A stretch of 64,000 bases of DNA, from the IMG/VR virus record IMGVR_UViG_3300046657_000006, positions 1 to 64,000 of that record, one strand, 5' to 3'. Under the pieces are notes generated by a model that did no database searches, had not been told where the DNA came from, and was given only the letters and a program-made list of their open reading frames with translations. This document shows positions 55,073 through 64,000 of this stretch, piece by piece. Origin of the DNA: a virus. The stretch's first letter is position 1; every line of letters starts with the position of its first letter. The position numbers were made by a program, and so were the translations under genes.

Positions 55073-58000
55073 ATGGATAGTCAAGATATTACCACGTCAC
55101 GCTTCAGCATTGTTATACCCACGTTCAGCAACGTTGAGGGGCTCCGACTCCTGCTCGCCAGTATTGTCGAATACACCAACCTCCAAGACGTTGAAATAAT
55201 TTGCGTGGCAAATGGCGCAAACGAAGAGACCCGAACTATCTGCCATGAATTTCCGGTTCTGCTGACGTGGCTAGATGAACCATGCGGGTACGCGGCAGCT
55301 ACGAACCTAGGCGTCAAGCGAGCTTCCGGCGAGTACGTTTTACTCTTGAATGACGATACTCAGGTTCTTGACAGTCCCAAGAACCAGTGGCTTGAAACGC
55401 TCTGTACTCCCTTCTCCGATCCTAAAGTAGCCCTGACAGGGATTCACGAAATCTACAGCCACGAAATCCGGCACAACTTTCCGCCGTTTTATTGTGTGAT
55501 GATCCGGCGAGAGATGTTTGAGGTAATTGGCTATCTTGACGAATCTTTTATTTCATTTGCCGAAGATTGCGATTTTGTGGCGCGACTGATTCGAGCAGGA
55601 TACAAGTACGTGAATGTAGATGCTGACGCCGCGTACAAGGGACATCAAATGGTCGGGACTTTCCCTCTCTACCATGTTGGTTCAGTCACCGTGCATCAGA
55701 ACCGTGAAGCCTATGAACAACAGGTGCAGAGGAATCTAACAATCTTGCGGGAGCGATATAAGAAACTTCGATTGTTAGTGGCAATCCCCAACTACGGAAC
55801 CGATAACATTGAGTACCTACAGCAAGTCGTAAACGAGTTGTGCTCATTCAAAGAATACGAAGTCAGCATAGTTATTCACAGCAGCGTACCGATGGTATTT
55901 GGGCATGAGCAAGTTACCGTTCAGTACCATGAAGCACCGCCCGATGGAGACTGGATAAACCTTGCATGGGAATGCCGCAAGACGATTTATGAAAACCGCG
56001 ATGCGTATGACCTGTTCCTTTACAATGAGAACGATCAACTTGTTACGGAGAGAAATATAGACGCCTTCCTGCGAGTGAGTGAAGTGCTACCCGAAGATAA
56101 AATTGCGGGATTCATTCGCTATGAAGACCACGAAGGCCAGAGATTCTACCCTGACTTTCACCGCAAATTTGTGTGGGATTCCAGTTCCGTGTTTCATGTT
56201 GGTGAATACGCTTTCGCTCACTTCACGAACCTGCATCAGGGGAGCTTTCTTGTTACTCGTAAACAGCTAGATCGAGCAATTGAGATAGCGGGTGAGAACG
56301 CCTTCTACAACATGCGCGGGAGAGTATGGAGCAGCCCTTACGATAGTCTAGCCAGAGTCTCCACTGACTTGTACGACACGGGTTTTGAGAAAGTAATTCC
56401 CGTTTCTCACTTTGATGACTTTCTCATTCACCATCTACCTGACAAGTATTACGGAGTCTACGACACGAAATGCGATGATGTAGTTATGCCGATTATCAAC
56501 TCAATGGTGAAGCGACCAAAGTACTCGATAGTCGTTCCCACTTTTCGACATTTATCCGATTGTCTCATTCCGTGCTGCGAGACGTTAAAGAAATACACCG
56601 ACCTCTCAAACATGGAATGCGTAATTGTCGCCAATGGGTGCGGAGACGACGGCACGCGAGAATATGTCGAATCTCTTGGCGAACCATTCCGCCTTATCTG
56701 GTTTGACGATGCCCAAGGCTTCACTCGTGCTACAAATGCTGGCATCCGTGAAGCGCGAGGGCAATATCTCGTGATGCTCAACAATGACGTTTATTTTACC
56801 GATCAGACCGTGAATGGCTGGCTGGATAAACTTCAATCTCTTTGGGACAAGGCAGAGAACCCTGCGGTAGTAGGAGCGTTGGTCGAGGACGTGTTTATCG
56901 GCAAGAAGTTTGTAGCGTTCTATCTCGCCATGACTTCACGAAAGGTTCTCGATAAAGTTGGACTCCTTGACGAGTCAGTATTTTCCTCTGGCGGCGAAGA
57001 TGTGGATTGGTGTATTCGCGCACAGAATCTTGGCTATGAAATCATCGGCAATCAGACAGTCTACGATGAGCACGGTGAGAAGCGATTTGCGATTGATTTT
57101 CCTATTCACCACTTAGGCGAGCAGACGGTTTTAGAGAACCCAAACTTCATGGAAGACTGGCAGAAGTCGAATGCTATTCTCACTGAGCGATACGGAACTC
57201 GCTATAGCATCGTCATTCCTACTTTTAATCACGTTGACGATCTACTGAGGCCGTGCATTGAAAGCATCATTGAACACACTGATTTATCACGGGTTGAATG
57301 CTTGATAGTTGCGAACGGTTGTACCGATCAAACGCGAGAGTTTGTTGAGTCTCTGGGTCATCCATTTAAACTTATTTGGGTTGATGAAAAGATCGGATTT
57401 ACCAAGGCTACGAATTTAGGGATGAAGGCCGCTGAGGGTAAGTACATAATCTTCCTTAATAACGACACGATCCTTAAAGGTGAGTGGATTCCAATTCTTG
57501 AGCAAGCGTTTATTGATCGTCCCGACTGTGGCGCTTCTGGGCCTCTCAAGTTTATTGGTGAAGAGGGTACGTCGAATGATTTTCTGATGTTCTTCTGCTG
57601 CATGATTTCGCGTGAGGCGATAGACAGGTGCGGCTACCTTGATGAAAGATTTGCTCCGGCTGGGGTCGAAGATGTTGATTACGGAATTCGCTTGCAACTT
57701 GCTGGCTACAAGCTCATTCAAGTGCCTGAAGGGGAAGCAATAGATCGTCGCACTGACCTCTCTAGTGGTTCATTTCCAATCGTCCACATGGGCAACGCTT
57801 CCTACGGTAAAGAAGAAGGCTGGCACGACATCCTGAAGCGGAACAATGAACTCTTAAAACAGAAGTTTCCCGAATACTTCAGTGGCATGAAGTGGCTAGA
57901 GACGGGAACGAACTGGTTTGAACTTCACAGGAAAATGAAAGAGATAGACCAACAAGTCTATTATGAGCTGTTTGAAGTCGATGTCTACAGCGTCCTGAAA

Positions 58001-61000
58001 GAAGAAGTCGCAGGCAAAACAATCATCGACATTGGGGGTAACAAGGGATACTTCTCAATCAAGTGCATAGAGTTGGGCGCAAAAGAATCTCATTGTTTTG
58101 AGCCTGTAAAATCTATCTACGAAGAATGTTTGGAGATGACGAAGGGCTTTCCGCAGATTCACAGCCACAACCTTGCAGTGCTAGACGGAAGCGTAGACAG
58201 CGTGACAATGCACGAGGATAGTTGGTGTTCGCATATTTGGGGAGAAGAAGGAACGACCACGCCTTGCGTCTCGTTGGAGAACGCTGTAAACGCTGCATAC
58301 GACGGGCACGACTTGGTGCTGAAGCTCGACTGCGAAGGTTCCGAGTATGAGATTCTACTTAACACCCCAAAAGAAGTGTTACGCAAATTTTCCACTATCT
58401 ACCTTGAAATCCATGAACTGCCTAACCCTCGGTATCGGGCACAAGGAAAGATGCTCTTAAGGCGCATCGAGTCGCTGGGATTTAAGGCGATAGTTGGCCC
58501 ACAGCCGGGAACGTGGTTTGACGATGGAAAGACGTTTATTCCTTCCCCAATTACCATGTACAAATGCCTCCGTCAGCCAGTAGTCAATGTAATTATTTCT
58601 ACCTATCAACGCCCTCGACTATTGAGAGAGGCGCTGGATTCGGTCTTAGCGCAGACTTACCGGAACATCAACGTGCTTGTGGTGGCGGACGGTAAGGATG
58701 AGCAAGTCGAGCAGATTGTCAGCAAGTATCAGGGACACGATATTTCATTTAAGTATTACGACATCCCGCACGATGGAAATATCGGCAGCAGGGCAAAGAT
58801 TCACGGCATAGAACAAGTTAAAGAAGGCTATGTATGTTTTCTTGATGACGACAATGTTCTACTGCCTGAGTACGCGGAAACGATGGTGAGCCTAATTACC
58901 CCTGAGAAGCAAGTAGGTATTGTTCAGGTTCTCAAGCATCGCACATTCCCTAACGGAGAGAAGGCGATCAAAACGATCCCGCCTGATGGAAGGTTCCCTG
59001 AATGGGAAAACATCGACACGCTAAACTTCCTAGTTGAGCATTCGATTGCAAAGAAGTGTAAAGAATCATGGATGCAGCAGGACGGGATGGTCAATCAAGA
59101 TTTCAAGTTCATTACTGAGTGCCTGAAGCATACGGGATATGGATTTGAGCCCAAGATTCTCGCTCACCATCGAGAAGTCAAAGAGGACGACGCGCCTAAA
59201 TCGAAAGTGTGGGATGTATTTCCGTTCTTCCAAGAATTTGACGTGTTGGAACTTCGTTTGAATGAGCTTGATTCCGTCGTGGATAAGTTTGTGATCGTGG
59301 AAGCGAACATGACGCACGCGGGGAATCCAAAGCCCTACTATCTAAGCGAGAACATGGAAAGGTTCGCCAAGTGGAAAGATAAGATCATTATTAAACAAGT
59401 TGACCTGACGACTCTTAATTTCTCGCTATTCGACTACGATCCCACTTGGGTAAGAGAGCACTATCAACGTGACGCGGCCAGAGAGGTTCTCTATGCTTAT
59501 TGTGCCCCGCAGGACTTCATTATCGTCGGGGACGTGGACGAGATTCCCCGCGCCTCAAAGGTCAAAGAGTACATAGAAAGCAATCCTGACAAAGCGGGCG
59601 TGTTGGTACAAAGTCGGAGCATGTACTACTTGAACTACAGGTGCGTGAAGACTGATGAGCCGCAGTTAAACTCCAAGATTCTGCCTTACTTGATGATGGG
59701 TTCGTGTTCGCTAAACGATATTCGGTTTGCTGACAAAGAAAACTTATTGCCGACCATGCGGATAGAAGGCGCTGGATGGCACCTAACATTTTTGGGTGGT
59801 CTGGATGCGGTTACACAGAAAGTAAGAGCGTGGGCGCATCAGGAGATTGGCGAGGGACTAAGCGATGAAAACATTGTTGCACGGGTAGACGCAGGCCAAG
59901 ATATTTACGACTCAGCAAACTCTGAGTGGGAGCTTGTCGAAATAGACGAAACATTTCCTAAGTACGTGCAGGAACATCAAAAATCGTTAATACATGATGG
60001 GCTTATCAAGCCCGTCATCGCCACTACGATAATTCCGTTCAAAAAACCTCGCTCACCGATTGGTATTTTGAAGCCTACCGTGACCGCTTGCGTGAGCACT
60101 AAAGACAGATATTTTTCCACGCTGCCAATGTGCATTGCGGCGATTGCAAATCAAACTCGCAAGCCTGAGAAGTTGGTAATCTATGACGATGGTGAGCAGT
60201 TGGACTTACGCGAGCATGAGCCTTACGAGGCCATTTTTCGCATGTTGGAAGAACAAGGAATCAAGTGGGAAGTGGTCGCGACTCCGCGTAAAGGGCAAGT
60301 GACTAATCATCAACATTGCTTAGACATGGCAGATACTACGTTCGTCTGGAGAGTTGACGATGATTTAATTCCGTGTCCTGACAACCTTGAACGACTGCTC
60401 AATACTATCCGCGATTACAGTCCCTCTCGTGATTTCAGTGAACACTCGATTGGCGCGGTAGCAGGGCTGATTCATCACCCGCATAATGTAAGACCGTTGC
60501 CGGATTCAGTGACGGGGAAGCTCGCGGACGTGTCGCTAGGCTTAAATATGCAGTGGTTCGCTTTTTCCGGTTCTCCGCGAGTTGTGGAGCATTTATACAG
60601 TTCGTTTCTGTACAGAGTTTCAGCGGCCAGAGAAGCGGGTGGGTATCCAATTAACTTATCTGTTTGCGGGCATCGTGAGGAGAGCATATTTTCGCATCAG
60701 ATACATCGTGCGGGCTACGTGCTGCTAATACAACCGGACGCCAAGTCCTATCACCTTCAAGCCGCGACCGGAGGCATCCGCGCTCACTCTGCACATCCTG
60801 AATATTGGGAGCATGATGAAGCTGTATTCCAAGAATACTTGAGAGTATGGGGAGTTGACTTGCGCGAGATGAAGTTAATTGCATTGGATTGCGGAATTGG
60901 CGACACGTTCGCATTCAAATCGATACTCCCCGAAATATATAAAACTTACCCCGATAAAAACCTTGTGCTCGCGGTGTGTTATGAAGAAGTGTTCAAGGAT

Positions 61001-61150
61001 ATTATTGGACTTCAGATGGTTTCCATAGCAGACGCAAAACTGTTGCTCGGCTCTCGTTTTGAAGACCATTCTGTATACAAATGGATGGCTGAAAAGGGGT
61101 GGGCTGGCTCACTAACTGATGCTATGATGATGTGTTATGGAACAGCTTAA
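55073..61150 (+). CDS. Poly-glycosyltransferase with FkbM-type methyltransferase
   Basis: 2025 residues, a chain of enzyme domains seen from motifs: GT2 (about 10-230, NDD at 93-95); a GT-like segment (233-478); GT2 (483-705, NND at 570-572); GT2 (711-935, NND at 796-798); FkbM-type methyltransferase (970-1165, IDIGGNKGYFS); GT2 (1170-1365, DDD at 1258-1260); GT17-like (1376-1640, GDVDEIPR at 1486-1493); GT2 (1668-1930, VDDD at 1761-1764); and the N-terminal half of a GT9-like domain (1933-2025, GIGDTFAFKS). Several transferases in one chain suggest stepwise assembly of an oligosaccharide, perhaps capped by O-methylation. Substrate unknown: virion fibre, host surface glycan or phage DNA are all possible. 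The last domain is completed by the separate gene at 61997. Confidence 0.85.
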   Translation: MDSQDITTSRFSIVIPTFSNVEGLRLLLASIVEYTNLQDVEIICVANGANEETRTICHEFPVLLTWLDEPCGYAAATNLGVKRASGEYVLLLNDDTQVLDSPKNQWLETLCTPFSDPKVALTGIHEIYSHEIRHNFPPFYCVMIRREMFEVIGYLDESFISFAEDCDFVARLIRAGYKYVNVDADAAYKGHQMVGTFPLYHVGSVTVHQNREAYEQQVQRNLTILRERYKKLRLLVAIPNYGTDNIEYLQQVVNELCSFKEYEVSIVIHSSVPMVFGHEQVTVQYHEAPPDGDWINLAWECRKTIYENRDAYDLFLYNENDQLVTERNIDAFLRVSEVLPEDKIAGFIRYEDHEGQRFYPDFHRKFVWDSSSVFHVGEYAFAHFTNLHQGSFLVTRKQLDRAIEIAGENAFYNMRGRVWSSPYDSLARVSTDLYDTGFEKVIPVSHFDDFLIHHLPDKYYGVYDTKCDDVVMPIINSMVKRPKYSIVVPTFRHLSDCLIPCCETLKKYTDLSNMECVIVANGCGDDGTREYVESLGEPFRLIWFDDAQGFTRATNAGIREARGQYLVMLNNDVYFTDQTVNGWLDKLQSLWDKAENPAVVGALVEDVFIGKKFVAFYLAMTSRKVLDKVGLLDESVFSSGGEDVDWCIRAQNLGYEIIGNQTVYDEHGEKRFAIDFPIHHLGEQTVLENPNFMEDWQKSNAILTERYGTRYSIVIPTFNHVDDLLRPCIESIIEHTDLSRVECLIVANGCTDQTREFVESLGHPFKLIWVDEKIGFTKATNLGMKAAEGKYIIFLNNDTILKGEWIPILEQAFIDRPDCGASGPLKFIGEEGTSNDFLMFFCCMISREAIDRCGYLDERFAPAGVEDVDYGIRLQLAGYKLIQVPEGEAIDRRTDLSSGSFPIVHMGNASYGKEEGWHDILKRNNELLKQKFPEYFSGMKWLETGTNWFELHRKMKEIDQQVYYELFEVDVYSVLKEEVAGKTIIDIGGNKGYFSIKCIELGAKESHCFEPVKSIYEECLEMTKGFPQIHSHNLAVLDGSVDSVTMHEDSWCSHIWGEEGTTTPCVSLENAVNAAYDGHDLVLKLDCEGSEYEILLNTPKEVLRKFSTIYLEIHELPNPRYRAQGKMLLRRIESLGFKAIVGPQPGTWFDDGKTFIPSPITMYKCLRQPVVNVIISTYQRPRLLREALDSVLAQTYRNINVLVVADGKDEQVEQIVSKYQGHDISFKYYDIPHDGNIGSRAKIHGIEQVKEGYVCFLDDDNVLLPEYAETMVSLITPEKQVGIVQVLKHRTFPNGEKAIKTIPPDGRFPEWENIDTLNFLVEHSIAKKCKESWMQQDGMVNQDFKFITECLKHTGYGFEPKILAHHREVKEDDAPKSKVWDVFPFFQEFDVLELRLNELDSVVDKFVIVEANMTHAGNPKPYYLSENMERFAKWKDKIIIKQVDLTTLNFSLFDYDPTWVREHYQRDAAREVLYAYCAPQDFIIVGDVDEIPRASKVKEYIESNPDKAGVLVQSRSMYYLNYRCVKTDEPQLNSKILPYLMMGSCSLNDIRFADKENLLPTMRIEGAGWHLTFLGGLDAVTQKVRAWAHQEIGEGLSDENIVARVDAGQDIYDSANSEWELVEIDETFPKYVQEHQKSLIHDGLIKPVIATTIIPFKKPRSPIGILKPTVTACVSTKDRYFSTLPMCIAAIANQTRKPEKLVIYDDGEQLDLREHEPYEAIFRMLEEQGIKWEVVATPRKGQVTNHQHCLDMADTTFVWRVDDDLIPCPDNLERLLNTIRDYSPSRDFSEHSIGAVAGLIHHPHNVRPLPDSVTGKLADVSLGLNMQWFAFSGSPRVVEHLYSSFLYRVSAAREAGGYPINLSVCGHREESIFSHQIHRAGYVLLIQPDAKSYHLQAATGGIRAHSAHPEYWEHDEAVFQEYLRVWGVDLREMKLIALDCGIGDTFAFKSILPEIYKTYPDKNLVLAVCYEEVFKDIIGLQMVSIADAKLLLGSRFEDHSVYKWMAEKGWAGSLTDAMMMCYGTA

Positions 61151-62000
61151 AACATCTGGCGTTTATCTCATTTTGAACACTCTTAATAGTCGAATTTATA
61201 TTGGGTCTGCGATAGACGTTCAAAAGCGTTGGAAAGAGCATCGAGGGACTTTACGAAAAGGGACGCATGTAAATCGCCACTTGCAGCGAGCGTTTTCTAA
61301 ATATAGTGAGGCTGCTTTTGAGATATTAATGCTGGAATATACCCTTCCCCACAAAGATGCTTTAATGATGAGAGAGCAACATTACTTAGACTGGCTACAG
61401 CCCTTCGGCTCTGACGGATACAACATTTGCAGAAAAGCTGGCTCTGTTTTAGGTGTAAAACGTTCTCTTAAGCACCGTGAGCAAATACGACAACGCATGA
61501 TTGGAAACATCCCGTGGAACAAGGGCAAAAAACGTCCGCCTTTTTCAGATGAGTGGAGGCGTAAGATGGGACGGCCCGGCGAGTCAAACCCGTTTTATGG
61601 GAAACAGCATTCTGTTAAGACGCGAACAATCCTTAGTGTTAAGGCTACCGAGCGGCTAAGTGACCCAACCAAGAATCCTATGTACGGGACTCACTTGCCA
61701 AGCGAAAAGAATGGAATGTTTGGAAAAACGCACCCCCCTGAAGTTCGAGAACGCATGGCGGTCAACAAGGGCAAAAAATTCAGCCCCGAAGTGCGTGAAA
61801 AGATGCGTTTAGGGCAAAGGGATGGACACAAATCTTCTACTCCTGTAATCCAAATGGACATGCAGGGTAATGAATTAACGCGATATCCGTCTGCCCCTAA
61901 AGCAGCAATAGCGGTCGGCACGTCACTATCTAATCTACGGTGTTGCTTGTTAGGTAGAAGTTCTACCGCCAAAGGCTATAAGTGGAGATATGCAGAATGA
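61137..62000 (+). CDS. GIY-YIG homing endonuclease inserted in the GT9 region
   Basis: 287 residues. The N-terminus has the GIY-YIG form GVYLILNTLNSRIYIGS with RWKEH and a later MREQHYLDWLQ; the middle has NUMOD3-like repeats (GKKRPPFSDEW..., GMFGKTHPPEV) and the end a NUMOD1-like DNA-binding segment. It overlaps the preceding stop by 14 bases and its stop overlaps the following ATG, so it is inserted exactly between the two halves of a GT9-like domain. A homing nuclease cuts genomes lacking it and copies itself in. Confidence 0.9.
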   Translation: MEQLKTSGVYLILNTLNSRIYIGSAIDVQKRWKEHRGTLRKGTHVNRHLQRAFSKYSEAAFEILMLEYTLPHKDALMMREQHYLDWLQPFGSDGYNICRKAGSVLGVKRSLKHREQIRQRMIGNIPWNKGKKRPPFSDEWRRKMGRPGESNPFYGKQHSVKTRTILSVKATERLSDPTKNPMYGTHLPSEKNGMFGKTHPPEVRERMAVNKGKKFSPEVREKMRLGQRDGHKSSTPVIQMDMQGNELTRYPSAPKAAIAVGTSLSNLRCCLLGRSSTAKGYKWRYAE

Positions 62001-62518
62001 TCTTGATCTCCCCCTACGCCGCCAAGTTAAGAGACAGGGAAGGCATCAACCCCAAAAACTATCCCCACTGGTTACAACTCGTTGCGCTCTTAAAGCACCG
62101 CCGCTACCAAACCACTCAGATAGGTGTCTCGGGCGAAGAACGCATAACGGGCGTGGATTACTTTGTTGTCGATAAGCCCTTGGCTGAAATCGCAAGAATG
62201 GCTAGCAACGCGGAACTCGTAATCTCCGTAGATAGCTTCTTGCCCCACTTGTGTCACGCAGAGAAAATCAAGACGCCTGTGATAACGATTTTTGGGCAAA
62301 GTGATCCTCTCGTTTTTGGCTATCCCGATCACGTCACACTACTCAAAGACCGCAAGTATCTTCGCGAGCTTCAGTTTCGACCGTGGGAAGAAGCGACTTA
62401 TGATCCAGATGCGTTTGTGATGCCCGTGGAAGTCGTAAAAGTAGTAGACGAGTTATACCATTCCGGCAAGCTACTAAAATGCGTAAATGCAGGGTTCGCT
62501 TCATCTGCAAATGGCTAA
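61997..62518 (+). CDS. C-terminal half of a GT9-like glycosyltransferase
   Basis: 174 residues beginning MILISPYAAKLRD, with GVSGEERI and a SVDSFLPHLCH motif, IFGQSDPLVFG. These are the C-terminal half of GT9-type (heptosyltransferase-like) enzymes, in which that half binds the nucleotide sugar. The N-terminal half is the end of the 2025-residue protein. Because both halves are intact and directly flank the homing nuclease gene, they probably assemble into one enzyme. The ATG overlaps the nuclease stop. Confidence 0.8.
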   Translation: MILISPYAAKLRDREGINPKNYPHWLQLVALLKHRRYQTTQIGVSGEERITGVDYFVVDKPLAEIARMASNAELVISVDSFLPHLCHAEKIKTPVITIFGQSDPLVFGYPDHVTLLKDRKYLRELQFRPWEEATYDPDAFVMPVEVVKVVDELYHSGKLLKCVNAGFASSANG

Positions 62519-63005
62519 TACCCTCCGCGCCCTCAATCCCGCCACAGAGCAAGAGTTATTCTGCGAAGCGTTCAACTGGCGTACAAGCCCAAAGAAACAC
62601 ACCCGCGTAGACCGGATGCCTTTTGAGCAATTCTCTGCCGACTACTCAAATCAGGTGGTAATGGGGTTGTTCAATGGGGAACTTTGCGCGGTCTATATGT
62701 TCATTGAAGTTGCTCCGAAGGAATTTGAGGCGCATTTTAGCTCACGAAAAGACGCTTCTCATGCCGATGTATTTGCAGGAGCGAAGACAATGGTTGATTG
62801 GTTTCACTCTCAGGGAGCAGTGATAACGGCGTCAATTGTTGAACGAAACCGCCCTTTGAGAGCCTTTGTTGAGTCTCTTGGATTCGTGCTTGAAAAAACT
62901 GCTTGCCAAGAAGTTAAAGTAAAGGGTAAGGTAGAGTCCGTTAAATACTTGTCACGGATGGATTACCACGATCAGCCTAACGGCACGCTACGTCAGTCGC
63001 CTTAA
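62511..63005 (+). CDS. GNAT-like acetyltransferase-fold protein
   Basis: Start taken at the ATG at 62511, overlapping the previous gene; the frame is open to 62487. The 164-residue product has the general GNAT order: an alpha/beta N-terminus, VVMGLFNGELCAVYMFIEV, then AG(A)KTMVDWFHSQGAVITASIVERN(R)PLRAFVESLGF, close to the acetyl-CoA-binding turn and beta-strand. Similar proteins are found near podophage tail genes and modify amines or proteins. Function inferred. Confidence 0.7.
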   Translation: MANTLRALNPATEQELFCEAFNWRTSPKKHTRVDRMPFEQFSADYSNQVVMGLFNGELCAVYMFIEVAPKEFEAHFSSRKDASHADVFAGAKTMVDWFHSQGAVITASIVERNRPLRAFVESLGFVLEKTACQEVKVKGKVESVKYLSRMDYHDQPNGTLRQSP

Positions 63006-63056
63006 CCCCCACATTCAACGCGGGCAAAGATTCCTGTCTTTGGGAGGCCAAGTCTA

Positions 63057-63518
63057 ATGGGTCTCAGTGGAAGCTCGCAAAAGCAGAATACCAACAACGC
63101 GACGACCAGTACCTACGGTTATCAAACGCCGCCTTCTACTCCAGACATCGACAAATTACGCAACACTCAATTTGAGGTTGATCCGGGCATAGCAGCCCAA
63201 TATGGCCGTCAGCGTAATGACCTTCGATCCAGCTTCCAACAGCCCACAGGCGCGTTTTTAAGTCCACAAGTAAGAGATGCCCAGCTTCGTTCAGGAATGG
63301 AACGCCTAGGCCGTGATGAAGCTCAAGCAAGTCGAGAGGGAACCTTTGATAAAAACAGGCTGGAGTACGGGCGCAATTCAGCAGTTGCAGGGTTAACCGC
63401 CCCCCAGCTAACCCAGACGGGTAGCACGAGTTCTGGATCGGGTACGATTACACAAAATCCAAGTCCTTTTTCAACCGCGCTTGGTGTGGGTTCTGCCCTC
63501 GCGCCTTTGTCTCTGTGA
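63057..63518 (+). CDS. Virion-like Ser/Gln-rich protein
   Basis: 153 residues beginning MGLSGSSQKQNTNNATTSTYGYQ, a Gly/Ser head followed by a charged helix (QYGRQRNDLRSSFQQPTGAFLSPQVRDA) and a Gly/Ser/Thr-rich end. GGGAGG lies 9 bases before the ATG. It resembles short internal virion or fibre-attachment proteins in podophages. No family recognised. Confidence 0.55.
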   Translation: MGLSGSSQKQNTNNATTSTYGYQTPPSTPDIDKLRNTQFEVDPGIAAQYGRQRNDLRSSFQQPTGAFLSPQVRDAQLRSGMERLGRDEAQASREGTFDKNRLEYGRNSAVAGLTAPQLTQTGSTSSGSGTITQNPSPFSTALGVGSALAPLSL

Positions 63519-63533
63519 TCAGGAGAAGCAGTT

Positions 63534-64000
63534 ATGCCTCTTAATTCGACCTATGTAAAAGATGTCGCGGTGACTAACGCGGATAAGACTATCACTGTCT
63601 CGGAAGACGTAATTACCTTCACGATAGCCAGCGGTCAGATAGCGACACTTCCTCCAGCGAAAGACTGCATCAACACGCCTCAGACGGCAAAGATAATCAT
63701 TAACGCGGGCGGATCAGGCGGTAATTTAACTATTGCGGCTCCGTCGGGTAACACACTGATTGGGCAGGATACATTGCTTCCCGGCGCGACGGCTTTAGTC
63801 AACGCGATGCGAGCGACGGTCTGGTCGTCAACGGGTGGATCGGGTGCTCAAGGTGCTTCAGGGTACTCCGGTTATTCAGCTTACTCTGGCTTCAGCGGAG
63901 CGTCTGGATTTAGTGGGTTCAGTGGAATTTCCGGCAAGTCTGGATTCAGTGGTTACAGCGGAATTTCAGGATTCAGTGGATATTCGGGAATCAGCGGATT
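63534..64000 (+). CDS. Collagen-like fibre protein (cut by window edge)
   Basis: Start at ATG 63534 with AGGAG 8 bases upstream. About 155 residues are visible: a beta-rich N-terminal domain (MPLNSTYVKDVAVTNADKT..., a 100-residue body) then GASGYSGYSAYSGFSGASGFSG and further GFSG, GISG, GKSG and GYSG repeats running off the window. The repeat type is the same as in the 49399 gene, though that gene has its repeats first. Likely a trimeric surface fibre; full length unknown. Confidence 0.8.
   Translation, partial: MPLNSTYVKDVAVTNADKTITVSEDVITFTIASGQIATLPPAKDCINTPQTAKIIINAGGSGGNLTIAAPSGNTLIGQDTLLPGATALVNAMRATVWSSTGGSGAQGASGYSGYSAYSGFSGASGFSGFSGISGKSGFSGYSGISGFSGYSGISG

Noticed and set aside
61137-62000. 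Intein or group I intron interrupting the GT9 domain
   Set aside because: The endonuclease has its own start and stop that overlap the flanking frames, there are no intein splicing motifs, and no spare sequence remains for an intron core.
49399-64000. Diversity-generating retroelement acting on the fibre genes
   Set aside because: No reverse transcriptase or template/variable repeat pair is present in the window.

Overview
This window reads as part of a tailed double-stranded DNA phage genome, roughly half GC, very densely packed, with almost every gene boundary a stop/start overlap (ATGA, GTGA, TGATG or TAATG). A large and a small terminase, a large portal protein, a scaffold-like protein and a major-capsid-like protein are recognisable. 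I see no tail tube, sheath, tape-measure, integrase or repressor, and a 1715-residue virion protein carrying a peptidoglycan peptidase follows the portal. Together these suggest a short-tailed (podovirus-like) lytic phage, although the window is cut at both ends (partial genes at 3-101 and 63534-64000). The host cannot be named from the sequence. Promoters are sigma70-like, and several have a -10 box 6-9 bases before the start codon with no ribosome-binding site, a pattern of leaderless mRNAs.

Layout. 1-1640 (+): small genes (zinc-binding, secreted and membrane-anchored proteins) ending in a terminator at 1698. 1726-10456 (-): DNA metabolism, with a DnaQ-like exonuclease, a helicase/DNA-methyltransferase fusion, a beta sliding clamp, a VRR-NUC nuclease, an HNH nuclease, an Erf-type annealing protein, a NinB-type protein and small regulators. 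10987-16604 (-): a long operon of small accessory genes, several of them recognisable phage orphan families, with repeated gene-junction sequences. 16637-16725 is a divergent control region next to a ribbon-helix-helix gene. 16725-18692 (+): replication-initiator-like gene, short iteron-like repeats and a holin-like membrane protein. 18754-19115 holds two small minus-strand genes. 19168-26930 (+): small terminase subunit, an HNH nuclease, many small proteins, and two non-coding, hairpin-rich stretches (24271-24578 and 25103-25454).

26996-54991 (+) is the virion module: scaffold, capsid, several connector and tail genes, large terminase, portal, peptidase/ejection protein, a collagen-like (GYSG)n protein and tail-fibre-like proteins. 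Two homing-endonuclease-like genes lie in it on the opposite strand and one on the same strand. 55073-62518 is a glycosylation module: a 2025-residue protein chaining at least six glycosyltransferase domains and an FkbM-type methyltransferase, whose last (GT9-like) domain is cut in two by a GIY-YIG homing endonuclease gene. It is followed by a GNAT-like protein, a virion-like protein and a second collagen-like gene that runs off the window.

Working idea: the left arm copies and recombines the genome, the centre packages it and builds the particle, and the right end makes repeat-rich surface fibres together with an unusually large enzyme set that may build a glycan on them or on the host. The most unusual observations are the poly-glycosyltransferase and its split domain, the leaderless-type starts (including the large terminase), the structured non-coding region at 25106-25383, and the repeated gene-junction cassette in the leftward operon.
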